Notes under the pieces: generated by a model
What the model was told of the DNA's origin: nothing
The model's input: only the letters and a program-made list of their open reading frames with translations
Databases searched by the model: none
In this document: one piece after another, positions 11,579 to 23,172 of the stretch
How the letters are laid out: each line of letters starts with the position of its first letter
How positions within the stretch are numbered: position 1 is the stretch's first letter
Program-made: the position numbers and the translations under genes
Assembly: GCA_907165275.2 (NCBI GenBank)
Contig: OU015674.1
Coordinates: 2,232,001 to 2,296,000 of the forward strand
Direction of reading: 5' to 3'
Length of the DNA stretch: 64,000 nucleotides
Source of the DNA: Zygaena filipendulae
Taxonomy: Eukaryota > Arthropoda > Insecta > Lepidoptera > Zygaenidae

Positions 11579-11780
11579 CTAGCTGTCCCGTGCGGTTTCA
11601 CCCGCGATAATTTTGGAGTTCCCGCGAGAATTCCGAATTACAATATAGCCTATGTTACTCAGGGATAATGTAGCTTTCGAAAGGTGAAAGAATATTTGAA
11701 ATCGGTCCGGTAGTTTTTGAGTTAAATTGTAACAAACAAACAAACAAAAAATCTCACGTTCATGTTTAGAAGAGTAAGGA
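11579..11780 (-). mobile_element. CTAG-family element, divergent body
   Basis: Inverted copy: CTAGCTGTCCCGTGCGGTTT opens it on the plus strand, followed by CGGAGTT-type and AGGGATAATGTAGCTTTCGA blocks. The body variant 'gtagctttc...gtgaaagaat' recurs at 33354-33525 and 17141-17245. The 85-codon minus-strand ORF is a translation of this repeat. Confidence 0.75.
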
Positions 11781-11914
11781 TTTCGACGATATAACGCTTG
11801 AATGGATTTCCCTTGCTCCGCTTTGTATCCATGCATTAAAATGTACCGACAGCAAAAAGCTTCTACTCAATTATGACAAAATAAATCAAACCAGATGGCA
11901 CTAAATATTCAGCA

Positions 11915-12085
11915 CTAACTGATCTGACCACGCAATTACGGAGTTCCCGCAGGAAATCCGGGATAAAAAACCCTATGTTTTTTTCTGTACCCCTCTGACA
12001 ACGTGTATGCCAAATTTCGTGATAATCGGTTGAATAGTTGAGGCGTAAAAGCGTAACAAACAAACAGATTCCGAAATAAATTCAA
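11915..12085 (-). mobile_element. CTAG-family element, decayed end
   Basis: It carries CGGAGTTCCCGCAGGAAATC, GTACCCCTCTGACAACGTGT and TTGAATAGTTGAGGCGTAAA. The CTAG end is eroded (AACTGATCTG). The 66-codon ORF at 11863-12063 is this repeat read in one frame. Confidence 0.65.
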
Positions 12086-12639
12086 GTACAGCTAGTTACA
12101 AAATAAATCAAAGAAGATAGAAGCTGAATATTCAGCATTTCGCTGCTGACTGTACACCATGCGGGCGTCCCCACTCATTAGTGCATAGACAATAACTCCA
12201 ATTTAATTATAATAATGTATTAGAAAGGTGAACAATTCTGCTGAAACATGGAAGTAAACAATTATATCTATGTATGAAGTATAAACAATTGTTACTAGAA
12301 CACTAAAGTTGATAAATAAGATTTCGGCTTGATCTATGATTCGAACGACTCTACAAAAATCTCTAAAAAAAAATTATTTTCTTTCAAATAAATATAACGT
12401 ATAGTTAAATTATACCTTCAGACTCATCACTCTGTATGTGGTTGAATGTGTTTTTGTTCGTATGTACGTGCATGTGTGTGTGGGTGTATGTTTGTCCATT
12501 AAACTTCCATATAGTGACAAATCTTGTATCAAACAAGTTTGTAAATTCAACAGAGCATTCGTAGCAGTTACCAATTTTGCCTCTTTGCCTCTATACATAT
12601 AGGAATCCCCTTGGAAACTAGACAATAAAAATAACTCAG

Positions 12640-12915
12640 GGTGTAAGCTAACTCAATTCAAAGTTTCATCCAAATCTGTTCGGCCGTTTCATGAAAGAGT
12701 AAGAAATATACAAACGTACGCAAAACTTTCGCATTATACTAGCGTTTTCAGGCGTAGTAATTTTGAAATTCCTGCGGGAATCCCGCATTAAAAACTACCC
12801 TATATAATTATCCTATTCCAGATTTTCATCTTTTCATCCAATTGCGTTCAACCGTTCTGATGTAGTTGAATTACATCCATCCATCCATCCAATCTTTGAC
12901 ATTTATAATATTAGT
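12640..12915 (-). mobile_element. Two CTAG-family pieces in series
   Basis: The first piece (12640-12742) has the CAAATCTGTTCGGCCGTTTC block and ends at TTTCGCATTATA. The second (12743-12915) opens with ACTAGCGTTTTCAGGCG, contains TTCCTGCGGGAATCCCGCA and (ATCC)n, and ends TTATAATATTAGTAC. Same orientation, head-to-tail. The (ATCC)n is the complement of the internal ATGG repeat seen at 11227. Confidence 0.7.
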
Positions 12916-13716
12916 ACATAATAATTGTATAGATTAGTGCGATTTTATGATTGCTTATCTCGAAACTCTTATAAGTGTGAATAATAATTAGAAGTACGGG
13001 AGGTTTTAGGGCCGTAGAGGGCGGAGGGAGGGGGAGTTCGTTAGCGGCCCCTAATGCCAGCAGACATTAATCATTCCTTTCATAAAGAGTGGGGTTCCGT
13101 AGATAAATAAGTGTAGTATGGGTTTTCTTAGGGTACCCCTTCTTGAGGAAGCGTTGGCTGTATGTGGACATGACGCCTTTGCCCAGAAAAAAAAATAATA
13201 CCTATTTACTATTTAGGCAATTTTTAATACGTAATAGTACATTAACAAATAATAATAATGCGGACATTGTACACAGTTAGTTTCAAATTATTTCTAAACT
13301 AACCAGAGCTTTTATTATCAATATCAGACAACTGAGAGGTGGGTTTTATATTATGTAGATATAAGTTATAGAAAAAATACTGATTCAATTTAATCGTAAC
13401 AATTTCTGTGAAATTCTACATTACGTTACTAAAAAAACTACTGTAGCCTCACGTTTATCGTACTCGATATAGCTTGAAATAAGCCATTTACAAAACTAAG
13501 ATTTTTGTTGACTTGAATCAAGAATAAAAATTCCGATGGTTTGGAATTTTTTTTTTCTAAACCTAATCATTTCTCAAACAGAATTTTAATCGCAAAAACT
13601 GTGCAAATGATAAAATAAATTGTTTTATAAAAATAATTATCTATAATTATTATATACATAAAAGTTCATCACAGAAAGTCCGTCTCTTGATTCGTGGAAT
13701 ACCATGGTGTAATATT

Positions 13717-13944
13717 TGTACATAAATAAGCAAAAGTGTGTTAACGCACGCTGGAGTGAAAAAATCATGTTTTTAAATTATAGCGCCATTATAGTCATAA
13801 TTTTTTTATGTTCAACATTTAATTGATATTTAAGCAATGTAATAAGGTAAACACAGAATGAAAAAACATTCTATAACTCGCAAAAAAGCGTTCTGTAACA
13901 AAAACTGATTTTGTGGGTTAACATTTTATGCCTATCGGCGTCTA
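13717..13944 (-). mobile_element. MITE family B, copy 2 (divergent)
   Basis: The minus strand reads TAGACGCCGATAGGC, ATGTTAACCCACAAAATC, TTACCTTATTACATTGCTTA, TGTTGAACATAAA and GTTAACACACTTTTGC. It aligns throughout with copies 1 and 3 but is clearly more diverged, including at the ends, so it is an older insertion. Confidence 0.75.
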
Positions 13945-14730
13945 TTAAAGTGAAACTTTAAGTAATAAAAAATACCTAATTCAAGTGATCGCATCCACAC
14001 TATTTCTCGTCGCCTCGTCGCAGCAAGGCGGTGTTGCCACATAATTATTCATCTTAAATTGCACGTGTATGTATGTGTTGCCAGTACGCGGCGCGGGGTG
14101 GTGTGCGCTCCTCAAATTACGGCCCGCCGCTTTCTTACAAAGGCAAGAAAACGCCCTTTGCCGGGGAAAATTTATAAAATTAAATCTTCCACCGAGAATA
14201 TACTGCATTAATTAAATTTTGTACGAAGGTATATATATACATATATAATACTTAGATATATACTTTTAATTAGTATCAGTTTACTCGATTGTTGTCGTAA
14301 GAAATTGTTTCACAATATAATCAAATAGGTATGTAGTAATATTTATTTAATTTTAAGTAATCATAATAATTATGGTTTATAGCAGCTAGTAGGTACACTA
14401 AATATCAAAAGCTTAAGTCCAATCGCTTTAGTATTTCTTTTTTTTATTTAGTTGTGATACTAACAGTTCCCTGCAGTAGGTATACGATATGTAGATATTC
14501 AATCGGGATTTCTTTGTTGTGGAATAAAAATAATCCTATTTTACTTAGGTACATTATATTAGCTTTCTATCAGTATTTTTTTTCTAATTAATTAGTTCGG
14601 TAATTCCAGAGATTATACCAGTTACAGACATAAAACTTATGCTCATCATATCAATTCGTATTAAAATAGGACTATTAACTTTCTTCGACCAGTGTATTTC
14701 AGTTTTTGTTGGATGAGATTATATAAAACT

Positions 14731-14774
14731 GTATGTGTGTATGTAGTAATGTGTTTGTGTGTGTGTGTGTGTGC
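14731..14774 (+). repeat. (TG)n microsatellite
   Basis: Alternating GT/TG interrupted by ATGTAGTAA. It causes the low-complexity 83-codon ORF at 14733-14984, which is not believed. Confidence 0.8.
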
Positions 14775-14933
14775 CTGCCTCCGACGTGCGGCGAAGGCTT
14801 CGCAAGAAAGGGTTTTTTGTTGAGCCAACCGGCCTCATCCGACCTCCTTCCTCATTACTTACTATGCGCAGAAAATTGTGTACAGGATGACGTTTATAAT
14901 TACTTAAATAATAAGAAGTTTTTCTTTTTCCGT

Positions 14934-14953
14934 ACTTCTTCTTCTTCTTCTTT
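14934..14953 (+). repeat. (CTT)n microsatellite
   Basis: Five to six CTT units. No other feature is visible. Confidence 0.8.
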
Positions 14954-14974
14954 AATAATGGCGTCTATAATTTT

Positions 14975-15760
14975 TCCGTACTAGTATTTACTATATTGTA
15001 TGATGGTATACCTTAATAATAGACATAGACAATCATTCAGAAAAAAGACAACACAGCACATAAAACATATATGAAATAAATGAATATCAAATAATATGCG
15101 CAATTTTTTAGAAAAAATTAAATACATAACTGATTTTTACTATGATTCTAATATAAGGGCAAATCTACATATACAAATATACCTACTTATGTTAAGGTTT
15201 TAATATATTTATATAGAATATCAAGATTTTTTTTTATTTTTAATAGGCTATGCTTTTAACCAGAGTTACCTGATTTTATGTGACGACTGGACGGCCGAAA
15301 ATTGTAAGCACACGTCGCCTGGAATAGGAACTAGTGAAAGTGAAGCTGCCAAGTTGTATTTATTACCTAAATATTCCGGGTATGTTAATATTGACAAGGA
15401 GAATTCCCTAAAGCTTCCTCAGCTCTGCATTCACAAAACAAACTTTTATAAAATGTATCCAGTTCTTTCTTATTTCTATTAGACAACGATTTTTGGCTCA
15501 GGGAAAGGGAAAAACTAATTATTATATACCAACGGTTCTTATAGAAAAATTTACACTTTTTGATGTCATCTCTTGGTGCTTTTAACTAGAGACAATATTG
15601 CAGATGCAGGCTATTGCAGATGCTAACGTGATTAGGATAGTAGAAAGATCAGGAAAACAACATCCTGTATCAACATATTTTGTTCAAGAAAGCGCGTCCG
15701 GGTTTCGGTGGCAATTTATCACGAGTCAAGTTATATTAATGTGGATAAATGGGGCATTCG
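14975..15760. other. AT-rich unique stretch
   Basis: Nothing identifiable. No ORF of note, no repeat match found within this window. Confidence 0.4.
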
Positions 15761-15761
15761 C

Positions 15762-15960
15762 GGGTGGAGGGCGAAGGGGCCGGGGTGGGTCCCGCGGGGG
15801 TGGGGCGGGGGGAGAGGTGACGGACCGACACGCCTCAACGAGGTTTCTTGAGAGATTCGTACTGTCTACGATATTGAGTTGAGCTGGTTTTTATATCACT
15901 CGTAGGCGTACGTAGCGCGTAGCGGGTAAGCTACGTCGTAGATACTCGTAGCTACGGAGG
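15762..15960 (+). other. G-rich island followed by CGTAG/CTACG cluster
   Basis: G tracts at 15765-15815 (GGGGCCGGGGTGGGTCCCGC) are followed at 15898-15958 by dense CGTAG and CTACG pentamers: about nine in 60 bp, some overlapping as GCTACGTCGTAG. A second cluster of the same pentamer lies at 26420-26485. The 94-codon ORF at 15598-15882 crosses the G tracts and is glycine/arginine-rich through composition. Confidence 0.45.
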
Positions 15961-16087
15961 ATAGTAAAGGATCGGACTTGTCATGTAATTGTGTTGTACT
16001 TCCGCTACGCTTTTGGCCTTAATACCAGTATATGGTTAAACTGTTTAAAAATGAGGCTAAAGCGAAGGATGTGTATACGATCATAAT

Positions 16088-16324
16088 TGGACGCTGATAA
16101 GCAATAACATATTAACCCACAAAACAAAGTTATTAATTCAGAACAATTTATTGAGAGTTAGAGAACGTTTTTTAATTATGTGTCTACCTTATTACATTGT
16201 TTAAATATGTGACTAAATATTGAACATAAAAATGTTGAAACAAAATGGCGCTATAATTTTAAAACTTTAATTTACTTAAGATTTCTCCAGTGTGGGTTAA
16301 CACACTATTGCTTATCTATGTCCA
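16088..16324 (+). mobile_element. MITE family B, copy 3
   Basis: Ends TGGACGCTGATAAGCAATAA and TTGCTTATCTATGTCCA, subterminal TTAACCCACA / TGTGGGTTAACA, highly similar to copy 1. The flanks read AAT and ATT, giving a possible AT 2-bp duplication. Confidence 0.8.
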
Positions 16325-16373
16325 ATTATACAAAACTACTGGTTTGAGAGGCGAGACTTTTTTATATTTACCT

Positions 16374-16450
16374 ATACTAGACGATCCCCTATGGTTTCAA
16401 TCACGTTAATTTCGGAGTTCACGCGGGAATCCGGGGATGAAAAGTATTTC
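16374..16450 (-). mobile_element. CTAG-family terminal fragment
   Basis: CTAGACGATCCCCTATGGTT, then TTTCGGAGTTCACGCGGGAA and GGGATGAAAAGTA on the plus strand. Only the CTAG-side module is present. Confidence 0.6.
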
Positions 16451-16920
16451 CAAAAACATTTACTTAGTTAATTTTTCATAAATGTAAATTTACAAAATGT
16501 GCCCACCGTCTTACAGGCTGAGATAAATTTACATTGGCGTATGCATCGCGTCGTAGTGGCTATAGGTATTCCCTTTGTATTGGAACCTGATTGTAGTGAA
16601 GTGGTCGATAACAGTCTTTTTTATTTACTTTATGTTTATTTAGTTCAATAGTGGTATACGAAAATATTGTTAATTTAATTACACTAATATTACATTTATT
16701 TATGTATTTCTTTTTATTAAAAGTATTGTATTTTGTTTATTATATTATAAGTAGTGTATTATAGAAGTTACAATATTTATGTTGTGTACTTGATTAATAA
16801 TTTATTTACTTGTATTTTTCACTGCAATTTAAGTTACTATATTTTATTTCTATGTTTAATTGGTTTATTTATATTTATCCAAATAAGTACGATATTATAA
16901 TTTTTTCCTCTTCTTTTGAT

Positions 16921-17140
16921 ACCCTCGTCCGTGCGTGACAACGGGCTACCAACTGAAAACCAGCGCTAGGTGTACCACCCGCAGCACCTAGCTAATGCTG
17001 AGTTGGTGACCCTTTCGGCAGAGCATGCAAGAGATATATATTGTGTACAAATTTAGATTAGGCATTGCTTGTGTTTGTATCTTTTTCTTGTGTGTTGTGC
17101 TGAAATAAATGTATTTTCTTCTTTTCTTTCTTCTTCTTCT
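16921..17140 (+). repeat. Structured hairpin element, copy 1, with AATAAA tail
   Basis: A nested stem can be drawn: CCAACT (16949) with AGTTGG (17001), CAGC (16961) with GCTG (16997), and GCTAGGTG (16965) with CACCTAGC (16985). About 90 bases later come GTGTTGTGCTGAAATAAATG and a (TTCTTTC)-type pyrimidine tail. Copies at 34251 and 36427 have the same layout with different stem bases. It is likely the 3' part of a retroposon, or a retroposed structured RNA; neither is proven. Confidence 0.6.
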
Positions 17141-17245
17141 AACTTATATGTCACTTATGAACACGGTAGCTTTCTACAAGTGAAAGATTTTTTTAAATCT
17201 GTTAAATAGTTTCTGAGTTTATCCATTACAAAAAACATACATAAA
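17141..17245 (-). mobile_element. CTAG-family internal fragment
   Basis: GGTAGCTTTCTACAAGTGAA followed by AAATAGTTTCTGAGTTTATC and CATTACAAAAAACATA matches the body of the copies at 33354 and 11579. Both termini are missing. Confidence 0.5.
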
Positions 17246-17373
17246 ATACAATGTATATGGCTATAAAAATACCTAAGCTTAAGAACTATCTTTACAAGTA
17301 GACATGCCCTTGTGGAGCTGGTACGTAATAATTACATAAGTATAAAAAAAATTAACTTCATTTCATAAATATT

Positions 17374-17988
17374 ATCCTTATATTATAAATGCAAATGTGA
17401 GTTTATTTGTTTGTTCGCCTTCAGGCCTTAACGGCCCAACCAATCACTATGAAATTTTGAATACACGTTATCGGGAGTACTGAGAAGGACATAGGTTATT
17501 TTTATCCCGGAACTCCCGCGGGAAGTCGGTGAGCGAAGAACCGCATGAAATACATACACGTTGTCAAAGGTAGAGAAAATAATATAAGGTAGGTACTTCT
17601 ATCCGGGAATGGGCATGTGGACTAATTTTTATTTTTTAGTCCATCTTTTAGATTATTAAAAAATATTGGACACGTATTTTTTCTATTTTTACGTAATCAA
17701 AAAATAACGGCGATATATTGAGTTGAAATTTCGCGTGACATCACTATTCTGACAGTTTGTATGGCGGTTTTAGCGGTTAGTGACGTCACGACCCCTTCAC
17801 CGTAAACTTTAATGCGCTTTATCTCTGTATATTTTAATTTATTTAAAAAAGCAAAAAATACGTGTCTATTGTTTTTTTATTTTCTAACTGACAGACTAAT
17901 TAGAATTTTGATTTTCAAAAGTAGTCCACATCCCTATTACCACAAGAACTCCGAAATTAACGCGGGCGAAACCGCGGGGAACTGCTTG
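17374..17988 (+). mobile_element. CTAG-family element split by MITE A
   Basis: It begins ATCCTTATATTATAAATG. A first terminal-like module (CTCCCGCGGGAAGTCGG) is followed by a duplicated segment, then ATCCGGGAAT is cut by the MITE at 17611. Sequence resumes with TACCACAAGAACTCCG and AACCGCGGGGAACTGCTTG. Removing the MITE and one AT restores a normal ATCCGGGAATTACC module. The 99-codon ORF at 17812-18111 is repeat translation. Confidence 0.8.
17611..17935 (-). mobile_element. MITE family A, copy 1
   Basis: About 325 bp with long imperfect inverted ends (GGGCATGTGGACTAATTTTT against the inverse of AAAAGTAGTCCACATCCCT). TAGTCCGTC and GACACGTATTTTT are repeated in both arms. The core has TGACGTCAC and GCGGTTAGTGACGTCACG. 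It is flanked on both sides by AT. It forms an inverted pair with copy 2, 360 bp away. Confidence 0.85.
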
Positions 17989-18296
17989 TTATTACAATTA
18001 TTAAATAATCTTAATTATAGATTGATCAGATCGTCAACTTATAATCCTAGTAGTTGGTTACAATTACCACTGACGAGCTGTCCATATCACAACTCAAATA
18101 ACCAATCATGACGTCACAGCCAACGTACATAGCATTAGAAAAGTAATTAAACAAACTTCACTTTAAGTACTTTATATACTATCAAACCTTATGATGGTTA
18201 TATACGGGGTGGAATATTACATTTCATATTACAGGTCATCTTGTAAGCTATGAGTAACCGTGACTTTGAATATTAATGGAGTCAATTGTCACCAAT

Positions 18297-18618
18297 AGGG
18301 ATGTGGACTACTTTTGAAAATCAAAATTCTAATTAGTCCGTCAGTTAGAAAAAAAAAACAATAGACACGTATTTTTTGCTTTTTTAAATAAATTAAATTA
18401 TACAGAGATAAAGCGCATTAAAGTTTAGGATGAGGAGGTCGTGACGTCACTAACCGCAAAACCGCCATACAAACTGTCAGAATAGTGACGTCATGCGAAA
18501 TTTCAACTCAATATATCACCGTTATTTTTTGATTACGTAAAAAAATAAAAAATACGTGTCCAATATTTTTGAATAATCTACAAGACGGACTAAGAAATAA
18601 AAATTAGTCAACATGCCC
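18297..18618 (+). mobile_element. MITE family A, copy 2
   Basis: It begins AGGGATGTGGACTACTTTTG and ends TAGTCAACATGCCC, flanked by CAAT and ATTC. The core has GTCGTGACGTCACTAACCGC and AATAGTGACGTCATGCG. It is nearly the reverse complement of copy 1, so a transcript across 17611-18618 could fold into a long hairpin. Confidence 0.85.
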
Positions 18619-18624
18619 ATTCTT

Positions 18625-19850
18625 TCGCGCCAATATCCATACATAATTCATAATACCAAAAAATCATGCTGTATTTCTATCTTGTCAAACTATTATATTA
18701 GTAATATTCATGAATCAATATTATAATACAGAGAGTGGTTACTTTAAATCGTTGAGCAGGAACATTGGTTACCTTTATCCTGTAATAAGTTCCGAGGATA
18801 TCCAGAAATTGACGAGGATAAAAGAGATGCATGCCATCTACTTATTTTCTTAATAACACGCATTGTTTGTACCTAGATAATATATCATATATCTATGTGT
18901 GCATATGTATTGAGATGAGACGATATCACTGATCCCGTCCCAATTTTTCATCCTGTATATAAAGTTGACGTAAGCTCGCAAAGGCTCCATTAGAGGCATA
19001 GATAACAAAGGCCTGGTAATAAATATTAGGGTTGTCAATACATACGTATATAACGCGCGAACTTATCTGTTAGATATTATATAAACGCCTCGGGCTTCAG
19101 AAGCGGAGAGAGTTAAGCGAGTGGCACACATCACGGCTGAAAACGCTGCGTTTTGTCCATCGCGATTAAAAAAACGCTACTTTATGTTATTAGTCTATTA
19201 TAATAATAATTATATAATACAAATCTAATCCCCTAATGAGGATGATCTGTAAATATTTTAATAAGTATATAAAAAATCTATAAATAGTCGTAAAAATGCC
19301 TGAGAGAGGGAATGAAAGCTTCAATTGAGACTCGTTTAACATGCTCTATTCCGTGCAAATTCATCTAAGATGAACAAGTATGTATATTCAAGCGTTTTGA
19401 TTTAGTTCGTTTATAGTAACAAATTATATTTATTCACAATAGTGTTCGAATATAACAGTGATGTAAATCCATCATTAACTAGATAAAAGTTCCATGAGTA
19501 TAATAAATAATTAATTTTAACTTATATAGTGAGGAGTAAATATGGTAGCCCACTTGACTTATGTTGCTTACTTATGTTTGTTAAGTATTTTACTTACATT
19601 ATTTACACCTGTCTGCGTAAGCATTCTTCGAATTTAATGGATTTTATCTTAAGCGTTTTTCTAACCGCTGCTCTTGCGGATAGTGTACAATGGGCATGTT
19701 CCCAGTAATGAGCCCCGGCACAACTTTCTGCAGAGCCGCGAAAGTAGCATGGAAAACTTTAACAGCGTCTTCATTTTGTACTGCGACTCGACAGTCTTGA
19801 TAGTTATTTCTTGTTTAAACTTATACTACCTACTGATATCAAGTGTTATA
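18625..19850. other. Unique AT-rich stretch
   Basis: No gene is seen. A faint CTAG-module trace lies at 18760-18825 (TTACCTTTATCCTGTAATAA). A GC-richer patch at 19085-19185 (GCCTCGGGCTTCAGAAGCGG) may be unique non-coding sequence. The ORFs at 18850-19038 and 19674-19856 show no domain. Confidence 0.4.
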
Positions 19851-19852
19851 AA

Positions 19853-19892
19853 TTAGCTGTCGCCCCGCGGAGTCACCCGCGTTTCACTGATG
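19853..19892 (-). mobile_element. CTAG-family terminal fragment
   Basis: TTAGCTGTCGCCCCGCGG and AGTCACCCGCGTTTCACTG, about 40 bp of the terminus only. Confidence 0.5.
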
Positions 19893-20305
19893 GTGAAATA
19901 GGCAGGGATTGAATTACCAAAAACCCTAAAATATGTATTTCTTTATACTTTTTTTTCCATGACTCTAGTTTTAAAAAACGGTACATCCAAACAAAGTACC
20001 ACCTCCTTCCTTCGTTTTCTTCTTTTAATGTATCAACAGCTTGTTTTAAATGTATCGGCAAAATTTATTCTCGCTCATCCATTTTTTCATCTAATTTTTG
20101 ATAAGCACTAACTCTGCGACGATGATAATAATTTATTATGTTGTGTCTGCTCGATTTTAAGATAAATTCCCGTCTATACTTTTATAATGCTACTTGAATA
20201 CGTTTGTACTGATGTGAAAATCAGACAAATATACAAATAAATACACATCTATCCGCATTTAAATGGTAGTAAAGATATATAATTTAACTATTATGATACT
20301 CATTT

Positions 20306-20326
20306 AATAATAATAATAATAATAAA
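20306..20326 (+). repeat. (AAT)n microsatellite
   Basis: Seven AAT units. Confidence 0.85.
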
Positions 20327-20399
20327 AAGTACAAATAAAAATCAGCATTGAATCTAGCTGACAATGAAAATAATAAGACGATTCCAAACTCGAATTCTT

Positions 20400-20640
20400 G
20401 AACAGGTTTAACCCTCTAACGGCTCACCCTTTCCCACGCGCGGCTTGACCACTGTCCGTCTGTCCGGTAGCGTCTCATGGTCGCAATGACCCTCATTACA
20501 ATGATAATGGGTGTACAAACCAGTTACATGGCGTGCTTGAAGGAATCCCAGATTTCGAATTCTAAATGAACCGGTTTCGATTCCCACAGGTTCCGATCTG
20601 TTTGTCGTTTTATTTTTAATTTTTGTAACGTATTTTTTGT
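20400..20640. other. Unique block with B-box-like motif
   Basis: GC-richer than its flanks. It contains ACCGGTTTCGATTCCCACAG near 20571, which resembles a pol III B box (GGTTCGATTCC with one extra T), but no matching A box or cloverleaf was found. It could be a decayed SINE. Confidence 0.25.
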
Positions 20641-21000
20641 ATCGTATGTAGCAATTTGATTTTAGAACGTCTTTGAAATAGTCTCAATGCTTCAGTATAT
20701 AACATGGTAAAATTTTCTTTCACCCCTCAAAATTTTATCAGGTTTTCTTATTTTTAAGTGGGAATAATTTTTAAGTTTATAATTATATAGGTATAATTAT
20801 TTTTATATTGTATAAGTAATAAAATAAAAACTTTTTCTTGTTTATCTGTTTTCGGTCAATATTTACTATAGATCCTTTCGATCACTCAAAGTTAGACTGG
20901 AAGAAATCCCCTTTTAAGAAGAAAAGGTAGGTCCACATTTTTACATAAATTATCTAACTCTGTTTGATTTTTATTTTATCAACCTTTATTATAATTTTTT

Positions 21001-21135
21001 TCGGCTCAACATCATGAAATTTTGCATTCCTACACGTTTTCAGAGGTACCTACAGAGAAGGATATTAAGTACTTTTTGCCCCAGAATCCCCACGGAACTC
21101 CGACATAACATGGGTGAAACCACGGGAAAAGCTAG
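21001..21135 (+). mobile_element. CTAG-family element, right two-thirds
   Basis: CATCATGAAATTTTGCATTC, GAGAAGGATATTAAGTACTT, CCACGGAACTCCGACAT and GTGAAACCACGGGAAAAGCT with the CTAG end. The CCCGCGGG palindrome is mutated. Left end missing. Confidence 0.65.
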
Positions 21136-21289
21136 TGTTAACAATAAAGCACATAAACGACAAGTTTAAAGACATTTTTCTTAGGGTGTTTTGATTACTC
21201 GAGCTGTCTCATTTTTACCTGGTATCGATTTAATACTTATAAATTCCGTAATTTTGATAGTATCAAAACAGCTCGGACGCACTAAACAT

Positions 21290-21420
21290 CGCCCGAGATA
21301 AATTTCGGAGCGTCAGTGAAATTTTAATAACTAATTTTCTTGTAGGACTCGACGCCGCGGGGCGAGGCGAGACGCGCTCGTTGCATAGTATAAGTACGAT
21401 AACAAACTACGGCTGTACTG
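21290..21420. other. GC-richer unique block
   Basis: It contains AATAACTAATTTTCTTGTAG and GACGCCGCGGGGCGAGGCGA. Homeodomain-type cores next to a GC island fit a cis-regulatory block; there is no direct proof. Confidence 0.3.
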
Positions 21421-22243
21421 AAAGTGGAATGTGTAAATTCTTAACTCGGTATTATTCAATGTGTGGGAGTCGGTTTATGAGATTATATGTAATTTTAAGC
21501 AAGGGACAAAGCTCAAGCTATCGGTAGTTCTTGCTTTCCTGTCACTACATATTAAGAAACGGTGAACCTCCTGTTTATTGAAGTCGGTTAAAGCCCTCTG
21601 CCGCGTCTGTCTGTCTGTTCGCGATAAACTTAACCTAATGAACGGATTTTAATATCATACGATAATACTCATTATTGGTGACATTAGGATCAAAATGAAA
21701 ATGAAAATAGGTATTTATTCTTCGCTCACCACTCAAATATAATGACGTAACTTGATTTTCCGGTTGTAATGTCGTTAAAGCCTAATTAGGTATTCAATCG
21801 GGATCTAAAAGTTTGTTATACACGTTTGGGAGCCTCCTTCGCCTCCTCTTCACTCCCAAGTCCCTCCTTTAGACTGTTTCCTTTGTACAGTATGGCAGAA
21901 AGTTTGACCTAGATAAATAAGATGCCATAAATTGAATATTTTCTCTCTCAATGACACAAAAGACCTGAAAATAAGCTTATATAATTTAATAGTATACAGA
22001 TATTTGAAAAAAAAACAGCAACGGCAGATCCAGAATGTACCAAAACACTGATCATGAACCATAAATAATGGAAACTTAATTAGAAATCAATTAAAAATTT
22101 ACACTTCTATGAGTTCAAATTAAAAGCAGAACCAACCTTTGCGTACTACTAATATCATTGGATCTTCTCCGTCCCTCTTAAGCTTAATTAGATGAAGAAA
22201 TTTTAAGGTGTAACTTAGAGACGGAGAGGTCTCTGTAATATGG

Positions 22244-22310
22244 TTGGGAATAGACGGGGTGGCGGGCTGGGGAGTGGGGTGCGCGGGCGGAGGGGCGAGG
22301 AAAAGCGTGA
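22244..22310 (+). other. G-rich island
   Basis: GGGGTGGCGGGCTGGGGAGT, then GCGGGCGGAGGGGCGAGG. Three overlapping ORFs (22120-22335 and 22184-22393 minus, 22244-22495 plus) all arise from it, a sign that none is real. Confidence 0.45.
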
Positions 22311-22739
22311 AAATTACACAAGAAAATTCCACCATTCAGCATCTTTGTGTTTTCCTTCAAGATGGCGCTCGGGGACGCACGCTCCTCATGCATAGTGTGG
22401 TAAACGTGATTTTTTTTTCATTTTCCTATGGTCTTTCGCAAAGAATAGTAAGACGTGGTTCGATGAAAATTGGTGTTTATTCTGAGTTTGTTTAGTATGT
22501 ATCATAAGTGTATATTTACAACAAATAAATCATAATTCTTTCTTCATAATCACTTATAGGTGTAAAAGGTTAATTTTAATTTTAGATTTATTGCTCATAC
22601 TTCGCCGACAAAATACAGGTATGAATTGACGTATTTTTTTTTTTCTTTCCGTAATTTATCAGTATTTATGTCAATGAACTTTACACCTATTTAACTGCTT
22701 GTGATTGCTTATATAATTAATATGCCATAAACATTGGGT

Positions 22740-23172
22740 CTGACACGAAAAGACAGAATAAAAAATACGAAAATAAGGAAAAAACCAAGGCTAACGATGT
22801 GGCACAATCCATACTACGCTTAAAATGGAAATGGGCAGGACATACAGAGGAAAACCGATGAAAGATGGTCTAAGGAAGTCGTAAACTGGTACCCTATAAA
22901 CAAAAAACGTAGACCAGGCAGGCCACACAAAAGATGGAGCGATGACATCACTGAAGTAGCGGGGAAATTGTGGAGTAGAACTGCCAGAGATAGGTAAAAA
23001 TGGAAAACATTGGAGGAGGCTTTCACCGCTAAAGGCGGCTTACATCAACTAAGAAGAAAAAAAAAACAAAAACTAATCTTTTATGTTATAAATAACTGTA
23101 AGAACGAGGTACTAACAAAAATGTAATTTGTGTAAGGCAATAAGCTATAAATAAAATAAATAAACATTGGAC
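22740..23172 (+). pseudogene. RTE-type LINE: decayed C-terminus of endonuclease-reverse transcriptase plus 3' tail
   Basis: In one frame the text reads ANDVAQSILRLKWKWAGHT. After a +1 shift near 22858 it reads DERWSKEVVNWYP, RRPGRPHKRWSDD, LWSRTARDR, a TAA at 22995-22997, then KWKTLEEAF. This is the usual C-terminal block of insect RTE-class ORF2 (KWxWAGH...RW..D....RxxGRPxxRWxDD...W.R.ARDR..W). A short 3' UTR follows, ending in ATAAATAAAATAAATAAA. The copy is 5'-truncated, frameshifted and stopped, so it is inactive. RTE machinery can mobilise SINEs, but I cannot link it to a specific one here. Confidence 0.85.

Noticed and set aside
20560..20600. Second pol III-type element from a B-box-like motif
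   Set aside because: The box has an extra T and no partner A box; left as an unexplained block.
22120..22495. Three overlapping ORFs across one G-rich island
   Set aside because: Mutually overlapping on both strands; proline/glycine/arginine richness reflects base composition.
22820..23026. 68-codon minus-strand ORF
   Set aside because: Antisense shadow of the decayed RTE reverse-transcriptase C-terminus.
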